Assembly: GCA_947568835.1 (NCBI GenBank)
Contig: OX387608.1
Coordinates: 13,120,001 to 13,184,000 of the forward strand
Direction of reading: 5' to 3'
Source of the DNA: Protonemura montana
Lineage: Eukaryota > Arthropoda > Insecta > Plecoptera > Nemouridae
DNA length: 64,000 nucleotides
Below the pieces are notes generated by a model that saw only the letters and a program-made list of their open reading frames with translations, ran no database searches and was not told the origin of the DNA. This document shows, in pieces, positions 24,401 to 37,300 of this stretch. Numbering within the stretch: position 1 is the stretch's first letter; each line of letters begins with the position of its first letter. The position numbers and the translations under genes are program-made.

Positions 24401-25322
24401 TGTACCTTACTGAATGCTGTTAACTGGAAGTTAAAACATGCTAATAAATACCAAAGTGACAATAAAAATTCAGAATTCTACGTTTTCAAATTGAAATGAG
24501 GTGATAAAAGTAGCAATTCAAAAATACTTCGACCAAATGAAATACTTCGACATTCAATTCGATATTCGACGTTTTTGTAAATAATTATTCGAAATTCGAT
24601 TCGGTTCGAAACTGTTGACAATAATTCGATTCGATATTCGATTCGAACTCAAAAACCACTATTCGCACACCCCTACTAACTGACCCTGGCAAATGCAATT
24701 ATTTTTAAAATTCAAAAAATTTGCTGTTTTAGCAAGAAGAAAGTATTGTTGATTGATTAGTTGCATTGGGCCCTGTAGTACTGGTCAAATGGCGTCGGTG
24801 AATGAGTGGGCGATGATGATGAACCTAACGTAACCAAGAAGGGAGGAGAGGCAATCCCCGCCAATTCTGCCAAGTAGCCTACTCCTGCCGAAAGACTGTA
24901 TGAGGCGAACAACAGGATTCCTCCACACATCCATGCTGTCGAGAGATTAATAAGCAATGCAAATGAAGTTGTTGTTCAAACTTTCATCTTTTCAACTTCT
25001 ATTCCAAACAGAACTGGTCATGAGGATGATGGTCACCCATCCAATATCAGGCCCAGCTCAGTTATCTGAAATCTAGATAACGGAGATCTATCTAGATAAC
25101 TTCAGTTATCTACGAAAACTGGCGTTCCTAACAGGCTAAACCATTCGGTAAAAAATGGAAAAAATTGTAAAAGTTTGAACTCAGCTTCAACTGCTTTTTG
25201 TTTTAAAATTTCAGGAAACGCCGAGCCTTCCTTTGTTTCCGGAACCGGAGAGCTCGTACTGCACGGCGAACAGCGAAACTGCCGCCGCGCTGCTCTACCT
25301 CGGCAGCTACACTTCGTACTAG
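18481..25322 (+). CDS. C2H2 zinc-finger protein with nine fingers
   Basis: Exons are 18481-18504, 18625-18795, 19023-19859, 20111-20311, 20849-21010, 21482-21700, 22269-22456, 23320-23497 and 25215-25322, giving about 695 residues. All introns are GT-AG; phases agree at each junction, all phase 0 except phase 2 between exons 7 and 8. Residues 1-90 form an unassigned N-terminal region. Residues 66-320 are acidic with a basic, NLS-like patch (RRKRTQTKD, RKSKR). Fingers lie at about 322-342, 351-372, 379-400, 422-444 (C-x4-C), 463-484, 492-512, 521-542, 550-571 and 579-600. Finger 5 is split after CQH by an intron and finger 7 is split between exons 6 and 7. A Pro/Met-rich tail ends LYLGSYTSY. 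It is a probable nuclear DNA-binding regulator; orthology not recognised. No KRAB, BTB or ZAD domain is evident. Confidence 0.88.
21741..22115 (+). repeat. Intronic tandem repeat, 114-bp unit, about 3.3 copies
   Basis: The marker ACCCGTGGTAACATAAGATA recurs at 21841, 21955 and 22069 (third copy has one change), a constant 114-base period. It begins about 40 bases after exon 6 of the zinc-finger gene. The exon 6 frame reads through the donor and across the first unit to a stop at 21854-21856. Confidence 0.85.
22519..22875. mobile_element. Mutator-like MITE with long terminal inverted repeats
   Basis: The two ends are inverted copies of each other: about 34 bases from GCAGGTTATAGGTAGAGGCAG inward are perfect, and the outermost bases are near-perfect. 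GGTACAACC occurs directly at 22510-22518 and 22876-22884, a 9-base target-site duplication, as expected for Mutator-type elements. The 357-base interior has no transposase and shares CCAAATGACTACTTTA and CGCAGAAAGTTTAACATTAA with family A repeats. It lies in zinc-finger intron 7. Confidence 0.78.
22920..22957 (-). other. tRNA-like A-box remnant
   Basis: The minus strand contains ATAGCTCAGTTGGTAGAGCG, a good tRNA D-arm/A-box. The anticodon arm and a normal B-box are not recognisable. It is probably a decayed tRNA or tRNA-SINE fragment beside the Mutator-like insertion. Confidence 0.3.
23879..24675. mobile_element. hAT-like non-autonomous element
   Basis: The ends TAGGGGTGTGCGAA and TTCGCACACCCCTA are perfect inverted repeats, flanked by an 8-base direct repeat CTAACTGA (23871-23878 and 24676-24683). 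These are hAT hallmarks. The 797-base interior carries many ATTCGA-rich subterminal motifs and no intact transposase. It lies in the last intron of the zinc-finger gene. Confidence 0.85.
24750..25150 (-). mobile_element. 5S-rRNA-derived SINE, degraded copy
   Basis: The minus-strand element shares the body (CATCCATGCTGTCGAGAG, CGAACAACAGGATTCCTCCAC) and the variable-region end (GGCGTCGGTGAATGAGTGG) with the copy at 61064-61515. Its 5S-like head is diverged or replaced after GGTCACCCATCCAATATC. It lies in the last zinc-finger intron. Confidence 0.65.
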
Positions 25323-25323
25323 C

Positions 25324-28300
25324 TCAGCGCGACTTGCGGGCTTTCTTATAGGCGTGAAAGAAGAGGCGCAGCGTGAAGAAGTAGATGACCTCGACGCCGC
25401 TCAGCAGGGAGCAGCCGAGGAAGAGTCCTGCCGTCCCTCCGAACGAGACTGAAACCGAAGCAAGATTTCGCCACTGAAAGCTGGGGGAAAGGGGGGCTAA
25501 CTGCACGTTTCAAGGTAAATCTTCCACTTTGGTGATTTGTTTGGGATTTTTAGTGGCTTTGCCATTTTGATCTCTTGTTTTGTCTATTGTTGTGTGACTG
25601 GTGCTCTGATGGGAAGTTTGTCTGTACCATGCACTGCTAAATTATTAAGAAGTAATGCATTTACGTAAAATACATTAGAATTTCGCGCGAGCACTGCATT
25701 TTAAGGGAAATATTAATCGGTGTTTTTGTCAATGTATGTAGTGGTGAGTTAAATCGCCAAAAATTACCAAAACAATTGAAAACAATCGACGATAAAAGTG
25801 AGTGTTTGGTCCAGTGTCAAAGTTTATGTACAGGTTAACTTTGTGGTGCTACAAGAGCAAGTTATCACCAATTCATCGAACTGTGTTCTTTGGTCGAAGT
25901 AAGATTCCAATTTGGAATCTTTAGGATTTCAAGAGTGTAAATGCTACGAGTTTTATTTTTGACAACATTACAATTTGTGGGATGAACTTTATATGCTGAA
26001 TGCGTACTGTATCCCGTGATGGAAGGTACCATTTCAAAGTCCTCTAGATGATTTGTAATGTGCCAAAGGGCTGGGTTGACAAACTTGTTGATTGGGAAAG
26101 TAATGGGAGAGTACGGAACTTAACCAAGCTGGAGTGGCAAGCCGCGATAGTGGAAATTCTCTGATAACGTTTCGGCTGTTGCCTTAACCTGCTCGGTAAG
26201 TTCCGTACTCCCCCTTTACTTTCTCAATCAACATATTCGTTTTCAAAGTCCTTTAGATTCATTTTTGCCGTAGTTAGCGGAAATCAATTCGTATAGAGGG
26301 CTCTGACGTGGTGTTTTCCTCACTGGAAAGGCTTTATGTATTTTAGGTATGAATGATAAGCTTATCACAGCGGCAAAAAATGGCGAAACAAGTGTTAAGG
26401 GACATTTTGGTAGTCTATACCACCACCGAGATAATGAGTCTGATCGCAGCTGATCAGTCCAAAGTTAGAAAGAGTTACCCAAGACGTCATAGGTTCCTAT
26501 ATCCCTACCAACTGACCGGTTTCGAGAGGACTTTGCAGCTCTGCAAGAGACCATTCCGCCACCTCTTGCAGTGCTTTTAACTCATTAAATCAAACTAGCT
26601 TTTCGAAGATGGGATATGCAAAATGGTTGGTGCAAGTACAAAATTACCTCGAGTTATTTGTAACTATTATTAATCTAGATCAGAAGTGGTCCTGTAGTAG
26701 TCAGAAGTAGATCCTGAAAAACGTTAAAAAGTGGACAAAAGACTGCTAAGCTCAAATTAATTCAAGTATCAAGACTTTCTTTAGTTGATCATTTCACTGC
26801 TACGAAAGTATCCACATACTTAAGAATGCGTCAATCCACAATCGATCGAGAATGTTGCGCGCTATAATAACATAGGCTTGCGTCGATATATCAATTACAT
26901 AGATTGTCTCCTGTTAGCCATCCCTCTAATTTCAAAATCATGTTTTTTCGTATTGACTGAGAAATTGGGATTTCTGAACAAGCTACAAAGGAACATTTTT
27001 CAATCGTTATACCAAATTGTAAGGCAGTCTGACAACCTTTTTTTTAATGCTCCAATCGAGCTATATAGACACGTCTGCACCAGATCAGATTTGTTTCTGA
27101 GGTAAAAACTAAGCAAACGAGTAGATAACAATTCCCAATTCTTCAAAACTGTTAAACAAATCAAAATGCACCCACCTAAGAGATCGGCGAACGAGAACAC
27201 GACGTCGCGCACGAGCCGGAACTTAGTGACGTAGAGGACGCGCCACGTGGTTGCCGTCGGGTTGACGTAGCTGCCGGACGCGAACCCGCCCGTATTGGTG
27301 GTGGCGTTACGTGCTAGTGACTCCAGCTCCTTGTCTTTCGTGAAGTAGACATCTTCGCAGAGGGGGCGGCAACTGCACGACGTGTCCATTATCCCCTTGG
27401 CTTGCTTGCCTACGCACGTCAAGCCGAGCAGGTCGCAGACTTTTCCTCCACCTACAGTAGCGAAATTTAAGATAGGATACATTTAAAAAAAAATTAAATA
27501 CCATCTATCGTCAGCTTACAGCTTGAGCTAAAAAAATTGTGCTTTGTCGTAAATCTTTTTGCCAATTTTTATAAATAACCTAACTGTGTATGACTGGTCT
27601 GTGCTTGCTACTTTCATATTGCCTCCACAGCGAGAAGCGTTTTGTAGCAATAGATCGCCCAAATCCTCAAAAAATGATTTTTAAGAAAAGTTAAGATGTC
27701 AATTTGTAGGTAGCATTAAGTCAACGAAGACTTAAACGAAATGAACTGTGCTCTAACGTTGATTGCATATTCCTTCATGTTTATTGGCGATATCTAATGG
27801 TGTTCAGATTTGTTGGATATGCCAAGTTGCAAAAAAATATTTAAAATACAGGTAAAAGCTGCCAAATTAGAGGGTTATGTCTTGTGCAATGAGAAGTGCT
27901 ATTGCTTGTCACTGTTGGACAGTTAGTGTCATTGCTTGGTTATCACAACCCTGAAATCCTGTGTGTTAGCGTTAGTATAGAAAAATTACTGTTACGCGTA
28001 TTAATAACTATTCATTCCTCAAGAGAAGATCTGGAATATCTGTGGCCAATATATAGATATTTACTTTTGATTAAAGATAATTGTTAAGATAAACTGTTAG
28101 CAAATGTAGGGGATATTTATCAAGATAAGCCTGATATTTAATGTTCTCTCTAAGACTATGGATCTCAGAGAGGAAATCATGCGATGTTATTGGGAGCCGA
28201 TGGGAATTAACGATGCGATGAATGATGATCACATTCACACAGATACTAAGTACAAATCATCCCGTATGGTTTATTGCATAGGCAGGTTAAACAAATTCAG

Positions 28301-31300
28301 AATTTGCATCTTATAGTCGTTTTTAAAAAAGCTGTCAAATTCACATGGCCAAATTGGTGTTGCGTATGTGTTCCGCGTAGCTTTCTTATTCGTGAACGTT
28401 TTTTTAAATCACTGTTTAATGGTTAAGCCTGACTTAAGTGTTATAGATTAAAAAAAAACAGTGTGTATTAATGGCTTAGTGAAGTTGAACTGTTTTGTTA
28501 AAGTTTCTTAATGGATACTAGTTATTTTATCAAGGGTGAAAGCTTAAATGACTTAACATTTCATAACCTTTATGATTTCTAGGTTTTGGATTTCAACCTT
28601 GGACAAGTCAGTCAAGCTAACACCCTCCATAAAGTAATTGGTACAAAAAGTTAGCTAGACTTCCTAGAATCATATGGTATTTTCAAAATTAGTGCAAAGG
28701 CTAGAAAAAAAAGGCTTGAGTACGAAATTCCCCCCGATACTAGCTCGGAGCATAATTAGTCTATCGGCAAGAATGTCGTCCGATCACTTACCCATCCTCG
28801 CGTAGAACAGCGGAATGCATCCGCAGAGTTTTTCGATGGCGCGCTTACGACAGACCGCCTGGCACAGGTTGTAGCTGTAAAGTGGCAGTCCGATCTCCTC
28901 TGCCTCGTCGGCAAAGTTGCATCGGCGCTGCTTTGGCTTGAGCCTGCGCAGAGAGTCGGATGCTACCGCCGACAAGTACTTGAAGTTAGTGTCGATCAGC
29001 CAGTGGTTTGGCGGGTTAAGCATCGCGGTATTGATGTCGACCATCTCGTAGGGAGAGTGCACAGCGTACTGTAGAGAAACGGTTTTCGGTGTTTTATTTG
29101 CGCTTCTTTTTTATCGTTAACCCTCTCAAAAACCATCTCGTAAAGAATTTGGTTCCAGGTCATAATTCAGTCACTGTATTTAGCTGTGCGACATTATTGT
29201 CAAGCTTGCGTATCAACTATGCTGATCGGCGTATTTGTAAAATATTCCTAACAAAAAAATATTCTGCCAATTACAAGACCTCTCATTTTAATCAAGAATT
29301 AACATATTTGGGAACACATTTTTAAGCTTGAGCATTTATCAATCACAGATTACAAACATAATTTTAGAATGCACAGAACCAAAAATCGACGTGACATTGC
29401 AGACTTTGCAAAAATTTTGTCCGTCAAACCCACCCGTACATAGGATTCAGAGTGAGAAATGAAACAGACCGTCATTTGGTTGATACTGTTCACACTTCTT
29501 AACAAACCTATCAGCTTTGAAATTCCAAAAATGCTCTGAATCGTGTTACATGTTGCTACTGAAGTGGAGTGACAGTAGAGTCCCCATAAATGTTTCGCAA
29601 ACTTGAACATAAAATTGAAACGATTGAAGTCTGACACAGAATCCAATAGGGAAATCTCTTTAAATTTGAAACTATTTTTTTTTGTGGGAAAATAATGAAC
29701 ACGTATTTTTTTATTTTCTTCTAAATCCAATTTTGAATAAAATATACCTGTTTAAAATGTTTGCGTTTCAATCTCGTACGAAAACGAGGGTTGCCATTTT
29801 TGATGGCGTATAGTGAAATCCGACGTCAGTATAACGTCAAAAAAAGTAAAAAAATAGTAGCGAACGCAAAGGACGTCAGAACTACCTGTAGTTAATCACA
29901 GCCCGTTTTCATCCCGCCACAAGAATTTATATTTTAGCCATTCTTAAAACAAATATAAATAGAAAAGTTATGATCGGATTATAAAAAGAAAAAATATGTC
30001 AGATTTTATTTTAAATGCATATTTGAACACAATGATAATAATTAAATAATAATCTTAAGGAGATTTCCCTATTGACTGTTTGGTAACAGTGTCTTAGCCT
30101 TCTTACAATCTTTGGAAAACAGCTGGATCTTACTTAGCATTCAGACAACCGTAGTTATTTTACAAAAGAACGTTTGGTTAATTAGCTAGCTTAAAGCGCT
30201 AGGGTGCGAAACGATAGATAAATTTTGGAGGTCATCTTACTTTGATGACCGAAGTAAATGACGCTCTGTTGCACCAGCTTTTTGGTGTACGTAATTGAGA
30301 GGCGATGATGTGGATGATAATTAGTGTTGACATATGGTTTGTGGAAGGTGAGCAGCAAATTGGCCTTCCAAATTTAATTGTTAACCAGACCAGAATGCCT
30401 CTTTTGTGGTAATTGTCTATGGCGTGCACTAAATTAATTCAAATTGCAAATTAAGTGCGATGAGAATTGGCAACGAACCATAAATGTTCTTGTGTTGGAA
30501 ATTGTTATTCAATTTGAAATTAAGATGCGAAAGAAGCGATAAGAAACGTTAAAATTGATCTTACTAGAATTAAAAATAATATCGAGAGTAGCCAATCGTG
30601 TTGAAGTAGAGACACCGTAAAAATTTCGGCAACACTTTGGGAACGATTACTTTGAAATAAGAATCTCGTCCAAGAGCCGTGTGATCTCGCCGAAAAACTG
30701 CAGATAGTTTGACGTAGAACTCGATTTGCGACTGTTTATGTGGTGAGGCAATCGGTGATATTTTCACATATTTTAAAAGCGAATTAGGTAGCCATGCACG
30801 TTAAAGCAGAGGTATATTTACAAAGTGTGTACGGTGCTAAAACTTGTTAAGTGTGTCGGCACGGGCTGCTTAACATGTCTGATCGGAATCGAATTATACC
30901 CACCAATGTTACAGGACTAAAATGATTGATGATCAACTGATACCAAATAGTATTTGCACTTTACATTGACGTTAATTTATGTCTCAAATGTGTGTTATAT
31001 GTTTATAAAGATAAATTGGAATTTTAACTAGTTTTTTTATGTGTAGAAAATTACTGGGTGTTATTTATTATACTAAGTGTTTAATATTAACATACCAACA
31101 TAACTGTATTTGTGCTCTGTAACTAACATATGTGTGATCAATTGATTAATACCTGTTTTTATAATAATTTTTTTTTTGTTTTTTTTTTATCCACTGCTCC
31201 TAAATTCCTAACCAACCTAAAGTTGTTTTGAACCTACCTTTCCTTGGTAAACAAATAGGTAATTCTTGGGAGATCAAAGTGTATGGAATTCAGTCCCACG

Positions 31301-34300
31301 GCATCTTGTATCTGCAAACTAAGTTGTCCAGAGCGTACATTCTAGCCCGTGAGTGGAGATACCAGCCCAAAGACTGCCTTCCAGCATTGCTAACAACTCG
31401 TGAATAAATTTCAGTTACGATTTTAGTGGCAGTATTTCAAAATACGTATTACATCTTCAAAATAGTTCCCCAGATTGATTCAATTGGTAGAAACATTCCT
31501 AGAATAGCTAAAAAAAAAGAACAAAATATCTTGGCTTGACAAAAGCTTTAGAGCAAAAGAGAAAATGGCAGACATCAGGGGATATTTTGATGAAATCTTA
31601 TTTAAATTGCAAACGCTTACAATGCGCGGGGTATTTTATTATTATGAACACTATAAACGTCTCAAAAATTGATGCCCAAACAGGGACACGAACCCCGATC
31701 TCCACCTATCGCGGGTGTTGTTCTAACCCATTGAGCTACTTGGTCACTGGCTTTTTGAACGATTTTAGTGTATTTGATGAGAATGACAGTTCTCCAAGGA
31801 GTAGAACCATGAGGCTGTGAATACTCACAGTCACTCTGATTCTAGTGACGCTATATCACGTCACAACCTGTCAAACTCGAGTAACTCCAATTTGACGTTG
31901 GATGCGTTGTATTTTGATGAAATCTTATTTAAATTGCAAACGCTTGCAATGCGCTGGGTATTTTATTGTTATGAACACTATAACCGTCTCAAAAATTGAT
32001 ATATTCTTTTTTAAATAACCATTTTTACCCCTAAACGACCCAGGGTGTCTGCCAGAAAAGTGTGTTCTCTCGCTGAACGAAGTGTGTATACCAGTATTTA
32101 TCCACATTTCCATAATATGCTAATTTTCCCCCATAATTGATGCCTATTTGACTTTAAATGCTTTAAACACCATCGATGGTGTTCAGCCCAGGACCAATTC
32201 ACTATTTTTGCGTGCGGTATCAACGTAAAAGAGTCACAGACAAATTCACTCACAATGTATCCCCCCTTGTACTCGTACTTTGACGAGCAGAAGCTCTCGA
32301 GGTCGCAGTAGGAGTGCGGAATGAACCGCGGTAGCTTGACGGACGGGTCGGGCGGCACGGTTGAGAAGTGGTGGGCGATAGCGGACTGTCCTGTATAGCA
32401 CAGACCGTGCTCTGTGAAGACGGCAACTTCGTTCGGCACACCGTCCTTGTGTTCAAATTTGTGCGACATGTCATTCTGTACCTAGAAGAATATGACCACA
32501 TTTTTGTCAGTGATTACAATGCAAAGGCCATATCCTCGTATAAAATTGAGGTAAACTTGCTTGGCTTGCTGGTTTGCTTGGTAGAGTCTGAGAATCTAGA
32601 ATCACCGGCTGTGATTGGCTCATCATTTTAAACTCTGGGATAAAATTTTAACTGCTTTGTGGATCCGGCCCAGAAAAAAAAAACGTAAAAGTATAAAATA
32701 GTTTGTTCTTTGTTTGTTATTTGTCAAAATTTTGTCACAAAAATGCTTGTCACAATTTTTTGTATGGGTGTAATGTGCATGAAAAATTGGAAATTGCAAA
32801 CCCCATGGAAAATAGCTTTTGTAGTTTTCACCAAAGTATTATTTTACTTAAAATATAACTTCCTATGTGCCTCAATGGGCCAATTGTACTTATTCCATGG
32901 GCTTTACTATGGTCTTGAGTAGTGTTCTAGCGTATAACCGTATAGAAAGGAAACCTAATTATTCTTTCCTGTAAGGTTCTCCATAGTGCTTATGTTAAAC
33001 GAAGACCACGGTTAAACGTGAGATTAAACTGTCTTTGCGAAAAATGGCTGCCAAACAGCTAATACTAAACCGGCAAAAATGGAAGATGCTTTTTGACAGC
33101 GCGTTTCGAGTGTAAAGAAATTTTATTTTGTTTTTTCTCTCAGATTACTCACATTTGAGACTGGCTAACTCGCCAATTGTTAAACACATATCGATATGGC
33201 CGCACGCGCCATCGGGTGGCACCTACCGTTACCACGTGTAGCCAGCTCGTTTGCTTGGCATAAAATCAAACATCAACGCTGGTCCTCGGACATATAATTA
33301 TTATTTACAATTGGAGCGTTACGTGATCACTATCCATGGTTTAGTTAGAGAAGTATGGTTGCGCCGCTATTCGCTAATATTCCCATATACCTTATACGAG
33401 CTTCATATTTTCCTGATTTTCACAAACGCATTCAAATCTAGAAAATGCTATAACTGTTAGGTAGCAAGGAAATATCTATATTCTGGCATAGTCAGACTAG
33501 TCAGAGAGGGTACATATGTAGCTGACATAAAAACCCTTTTATGCAGGTCCCATCGACAGATTTTCCTCCGAACGCACCTCTAGGACCACCTCCTCCAAGT
33601 TCAGTTTGAGCAGCGTCTTGTCGTTGGCGAACTTCCCGAATTCTGCGAGATTGTTGTAAGATATGTTGGTCACCTCGTTGAGGAAACTCGTGTAGTAGTC
33701 AATTTTATTCATACCCAACACTCCCCATGTCCTGCAAACGTCCAAGCTCTAGTCATTCAAAATGCTGGTTCCGTCACAACGGTTATGGTTACATAGTGTG
33801 CCATTTATGTTTTTATACATGTATTGTACTGGTGGCGCGATGGTTTTCCGAGCCGTTAATTGACGTTTTGATGTGTTTTTCGGTTATGCTCTGGTTTGGT
33901 GAGGTTTGCGGCAGATCTGAAGAGATCTCCTGAAGATGGCGAGCCGTGATTCGTCGAAACGCCAAGAATTTAGGTCCTTTTTAGGGCCGCAAACCTCTTC
34001 AAACCAGAGCATAACCGAAAAACATATCAAAACATGCACTGTTCTTGGTCTTTTATTTCCGTAACACCACTATGAGGGTTTGACGATTAATTTGTGTGTG
34101 AAATTGTACTAAATACATGGTTTGTCGAGTTCAGATGTTGTCAAATGGCTTTGGAAGCAGATTAGGATACATTGAGATTAATTGGGGTCTGTTTTATAAT
34201 TTCCAGTTAGCTGCAAATATGTATATAGATGCAAATGCAGTATTTGATTGGCTGTTACCGTGGAGATCAGTATTTAACTGGCAGTTATCCTTTGAACTAG

Positions 34301-37300
34301 CTTACTTCCATGGCATACTTTAAATATCTTACTTAAAAAAAGAGCTTCAAAGATCTCTCCTAAACAACAATAGAGCGAGAGAAGGCAGATTTCGGGGCAA
34401 AGCTGGATCCAAGGGGCTTTCTGTGTTTATCTTGAGGAATAAACAAAAGCAGCTATTGTCCCAAATTTTTGTAAGAAACTTGAAACTTTCATTCCCCATG
34501 AACAGTTTGAAAGAAATATTTATGCCGGGCAAAACAGTCGTAAAGATTTCATCATAATTGCATGTTTGACTTTGTCATGATTTCAAAAGTCACAAAAAGT
34601 CCATCAATAATTCATCGGTATCACATGCCATCCGTAAATTGCAGTAACATGTAGTTACATTTATTACATTGCATGTGATTTCGTTTTTGATCCATCACAG
34701 ACTATGGGAAATGTCTCATTATGACATGCAATTATGCATGATTCATGCATCCCTGCATGCCGCATGCAGTAATTGCACCGTAAACATCAATAATTCATTA
34801 CGGTTTGTCGAGAATTTGGTTTTTGTCATTACACAATGTGCGACAGAAGAGCATCAGCCGCGTAATATAAAATAAAATAAATCTTTTATTGCCATCATTT
34901 TAGGAATTGATTTTGATGGCACAAAATATAAGAGGCTGTATATCTGTGTAACTGCCAGTTAAAAACTCATCTCCATGGTCACAGCCAATCAGATACTTCT
35001 ATTTTATGTTTTAAACTGATGTTCATTTTTTATCTGGAAATTGTAAGCCAGATAATCTTCCAGTCTACGGATGAAATAAACTACTAGCTAAGGATTAGAT
35101 GCAATAGTGGTTCTCTCGTGTAATTACAATGTACCTTATTTAACTAATTTCAGAGTCATCAAGAGCCATAATGACGGAAGGAATAAGATACCTGACATGA
35201 ACAGGTAAGGAAATAACCTAAAAAGAAAGTGTCCAGTGACTTGATTGGCGGTGCTCAACGACGCACTGTTTTGACAATGAACCGTGCGACATTGGTCTGA
35301 TGGCGTCAGTTAATAAACGAGGATGATGATGAACTCAGTCTAGCCTAGAATGGAGGAGGGGAATCCGCTGCCGGCTCGTAGTCTACTCCCGTCGAAGAGC
35401 ACCAAGAGAACCACCGGCAACTTCATTCGCCTTGCTTATCAAACTGTCGACAGCGTGGATTTGTGGAGAAATCCACGTTCTTCAAGTTGTATCGTCCTTC
35501 GGAAGAGGCGCTAAGCCGGTGGTCCCCATTGTGCTGTTGGTGAGGAGAAGCTACGTGCAGGCACCAGATTTCTCCTTCTCTCTTCTAGGCTAGGTTAGGT
35601 TCATCCTCATCATCATCATCATCCACTCATTCACTGACGCCATCAGACCAGTGCCGCATGGCCCGTTCTTAAAACAGCGTGTCGTTAAACCCCAATAATA
35701 AATCAGTCAATCTCATTAGAAGTGAATTAAAAACTTGTAAGTAGCTTAAAAATTTGTATCCGTGCAACTAGTTAAGAACAATATTTTCCAAACTATCGAC
35801 ATCTGTGGACCCCTTCTATAATTTTCCGTAACACCGCGATTAACCATCGTAAAAAAAATCGCAGATGGGTCGTTTTATGTCAAATTAACGCAAACAAATT
35901 TAAACCTAATCAAATTTAAACCTTAAAAACTGTACACAAATTTACAGAGTAGGTCTAAAACAGAAAAAAGTGTTTTTTTTTCAAAATTTTATCTCGCACT
36001 GTTCATGTGCAGTAGCCGTCTGAACTTGAAACATTGGAAAGCTGAGAGAGTTGTGTGAGTTTCAGGTTACAAAAATGCATGAACAACTAGAAATGCAATG
36101 CATGGGATGAAAAATGCTTGGAAAAAATCTGAAACGTGTGAAACTCTCCAGAAAAGTGCATCGCGTACCCGAGGGGGTAAGTGCACCACACTTCAGAAAA
36201 CACTGATTTACAATGTTTTTAGACTCATGTCTACTAGATGAAACCTTAGCACTAGTTTTAATAAAAACTATTTGAACTGGGGTTTGAATGCTAAGTAAAG
36301 AACAACTAAATTTCCCGACATTTCGTGACTTGTACCTGTTACTGCTTCAAGGGTAAAGGTTCTTTTAGTATGTAAGGTTCTTCAAGGACTGTTCTTACTC
36401 TTGAAGAAGTAACCAGTACAAGTTACGAAACGTTGGGACATTCAGTTGACCTGTACTTAGCATTCAATACCCAGTTCAAATAGTTTTTGTTATTACTGAT
36501 TTACAAGTACTGTGTTTGTGATTATGACTGTTCGGTAGAGAGGATGGAGGGATGAAAGTGAGCATAGCAACTTCATTCGCCTTGCTTATCAACCTCTCGA
36601 TAGCATGGATTTGTGGAGGAATCCTGCTGTTCGAGTTGTACCGTCCTTCGGAAGGGACGCTAAGCCGGTGGTCCCCTTGGCGCTTTTCGACAGGAGTAGG
36701 CTTCATGCTGGCACCGGGTTTCCCCTCCTCCCTTCTAGGCTAGATTAGGTAAATCATCATCCTCACAATCATCTACTCATTCACCGACGCCATCAGACCA
36801 GTGCCGCATGGCCAGATGTCAAAACAGTGCGTCGTTAAACACTACAAATAAATAAATAAATATAAAATAATGTGATTATGAGCTGCAAGTACTTTTGTAT
36901 GAACGCGGCGACGTTGCTGTGGTTGAGGCGATCGAGATAGCAGATGGTAGCTGCCGGAAAATCGAGCTGCCAACTGCGGTAGTCCTTTTCCATCGATACG
37001 ACGGTCGGATTTTCCTTGTAGCGTTCCCAGCTACTGTTGCAGAGTAGCACGGAAAAGAGGATGGATGCTACGATCACCACCAGCCAGAGCACTCTACAGG
37101 AAACAGAACCATTGGTATAGGTTACAGGACCCGGTATAGGCAGTTCAATTTCAGAAAAGAAAATGTGACCCTTTGTGACTTTTCACTTTTCAATTTTGTA
37201 GTTTTGTGTTAGATCTTATAAAATGGACTGGAATGTCGGGATCAAGGGGGCTGGAACCTCCTTGAAAACAGCAGAACGAGGGTCCAGCCTCCTTGGTCGG

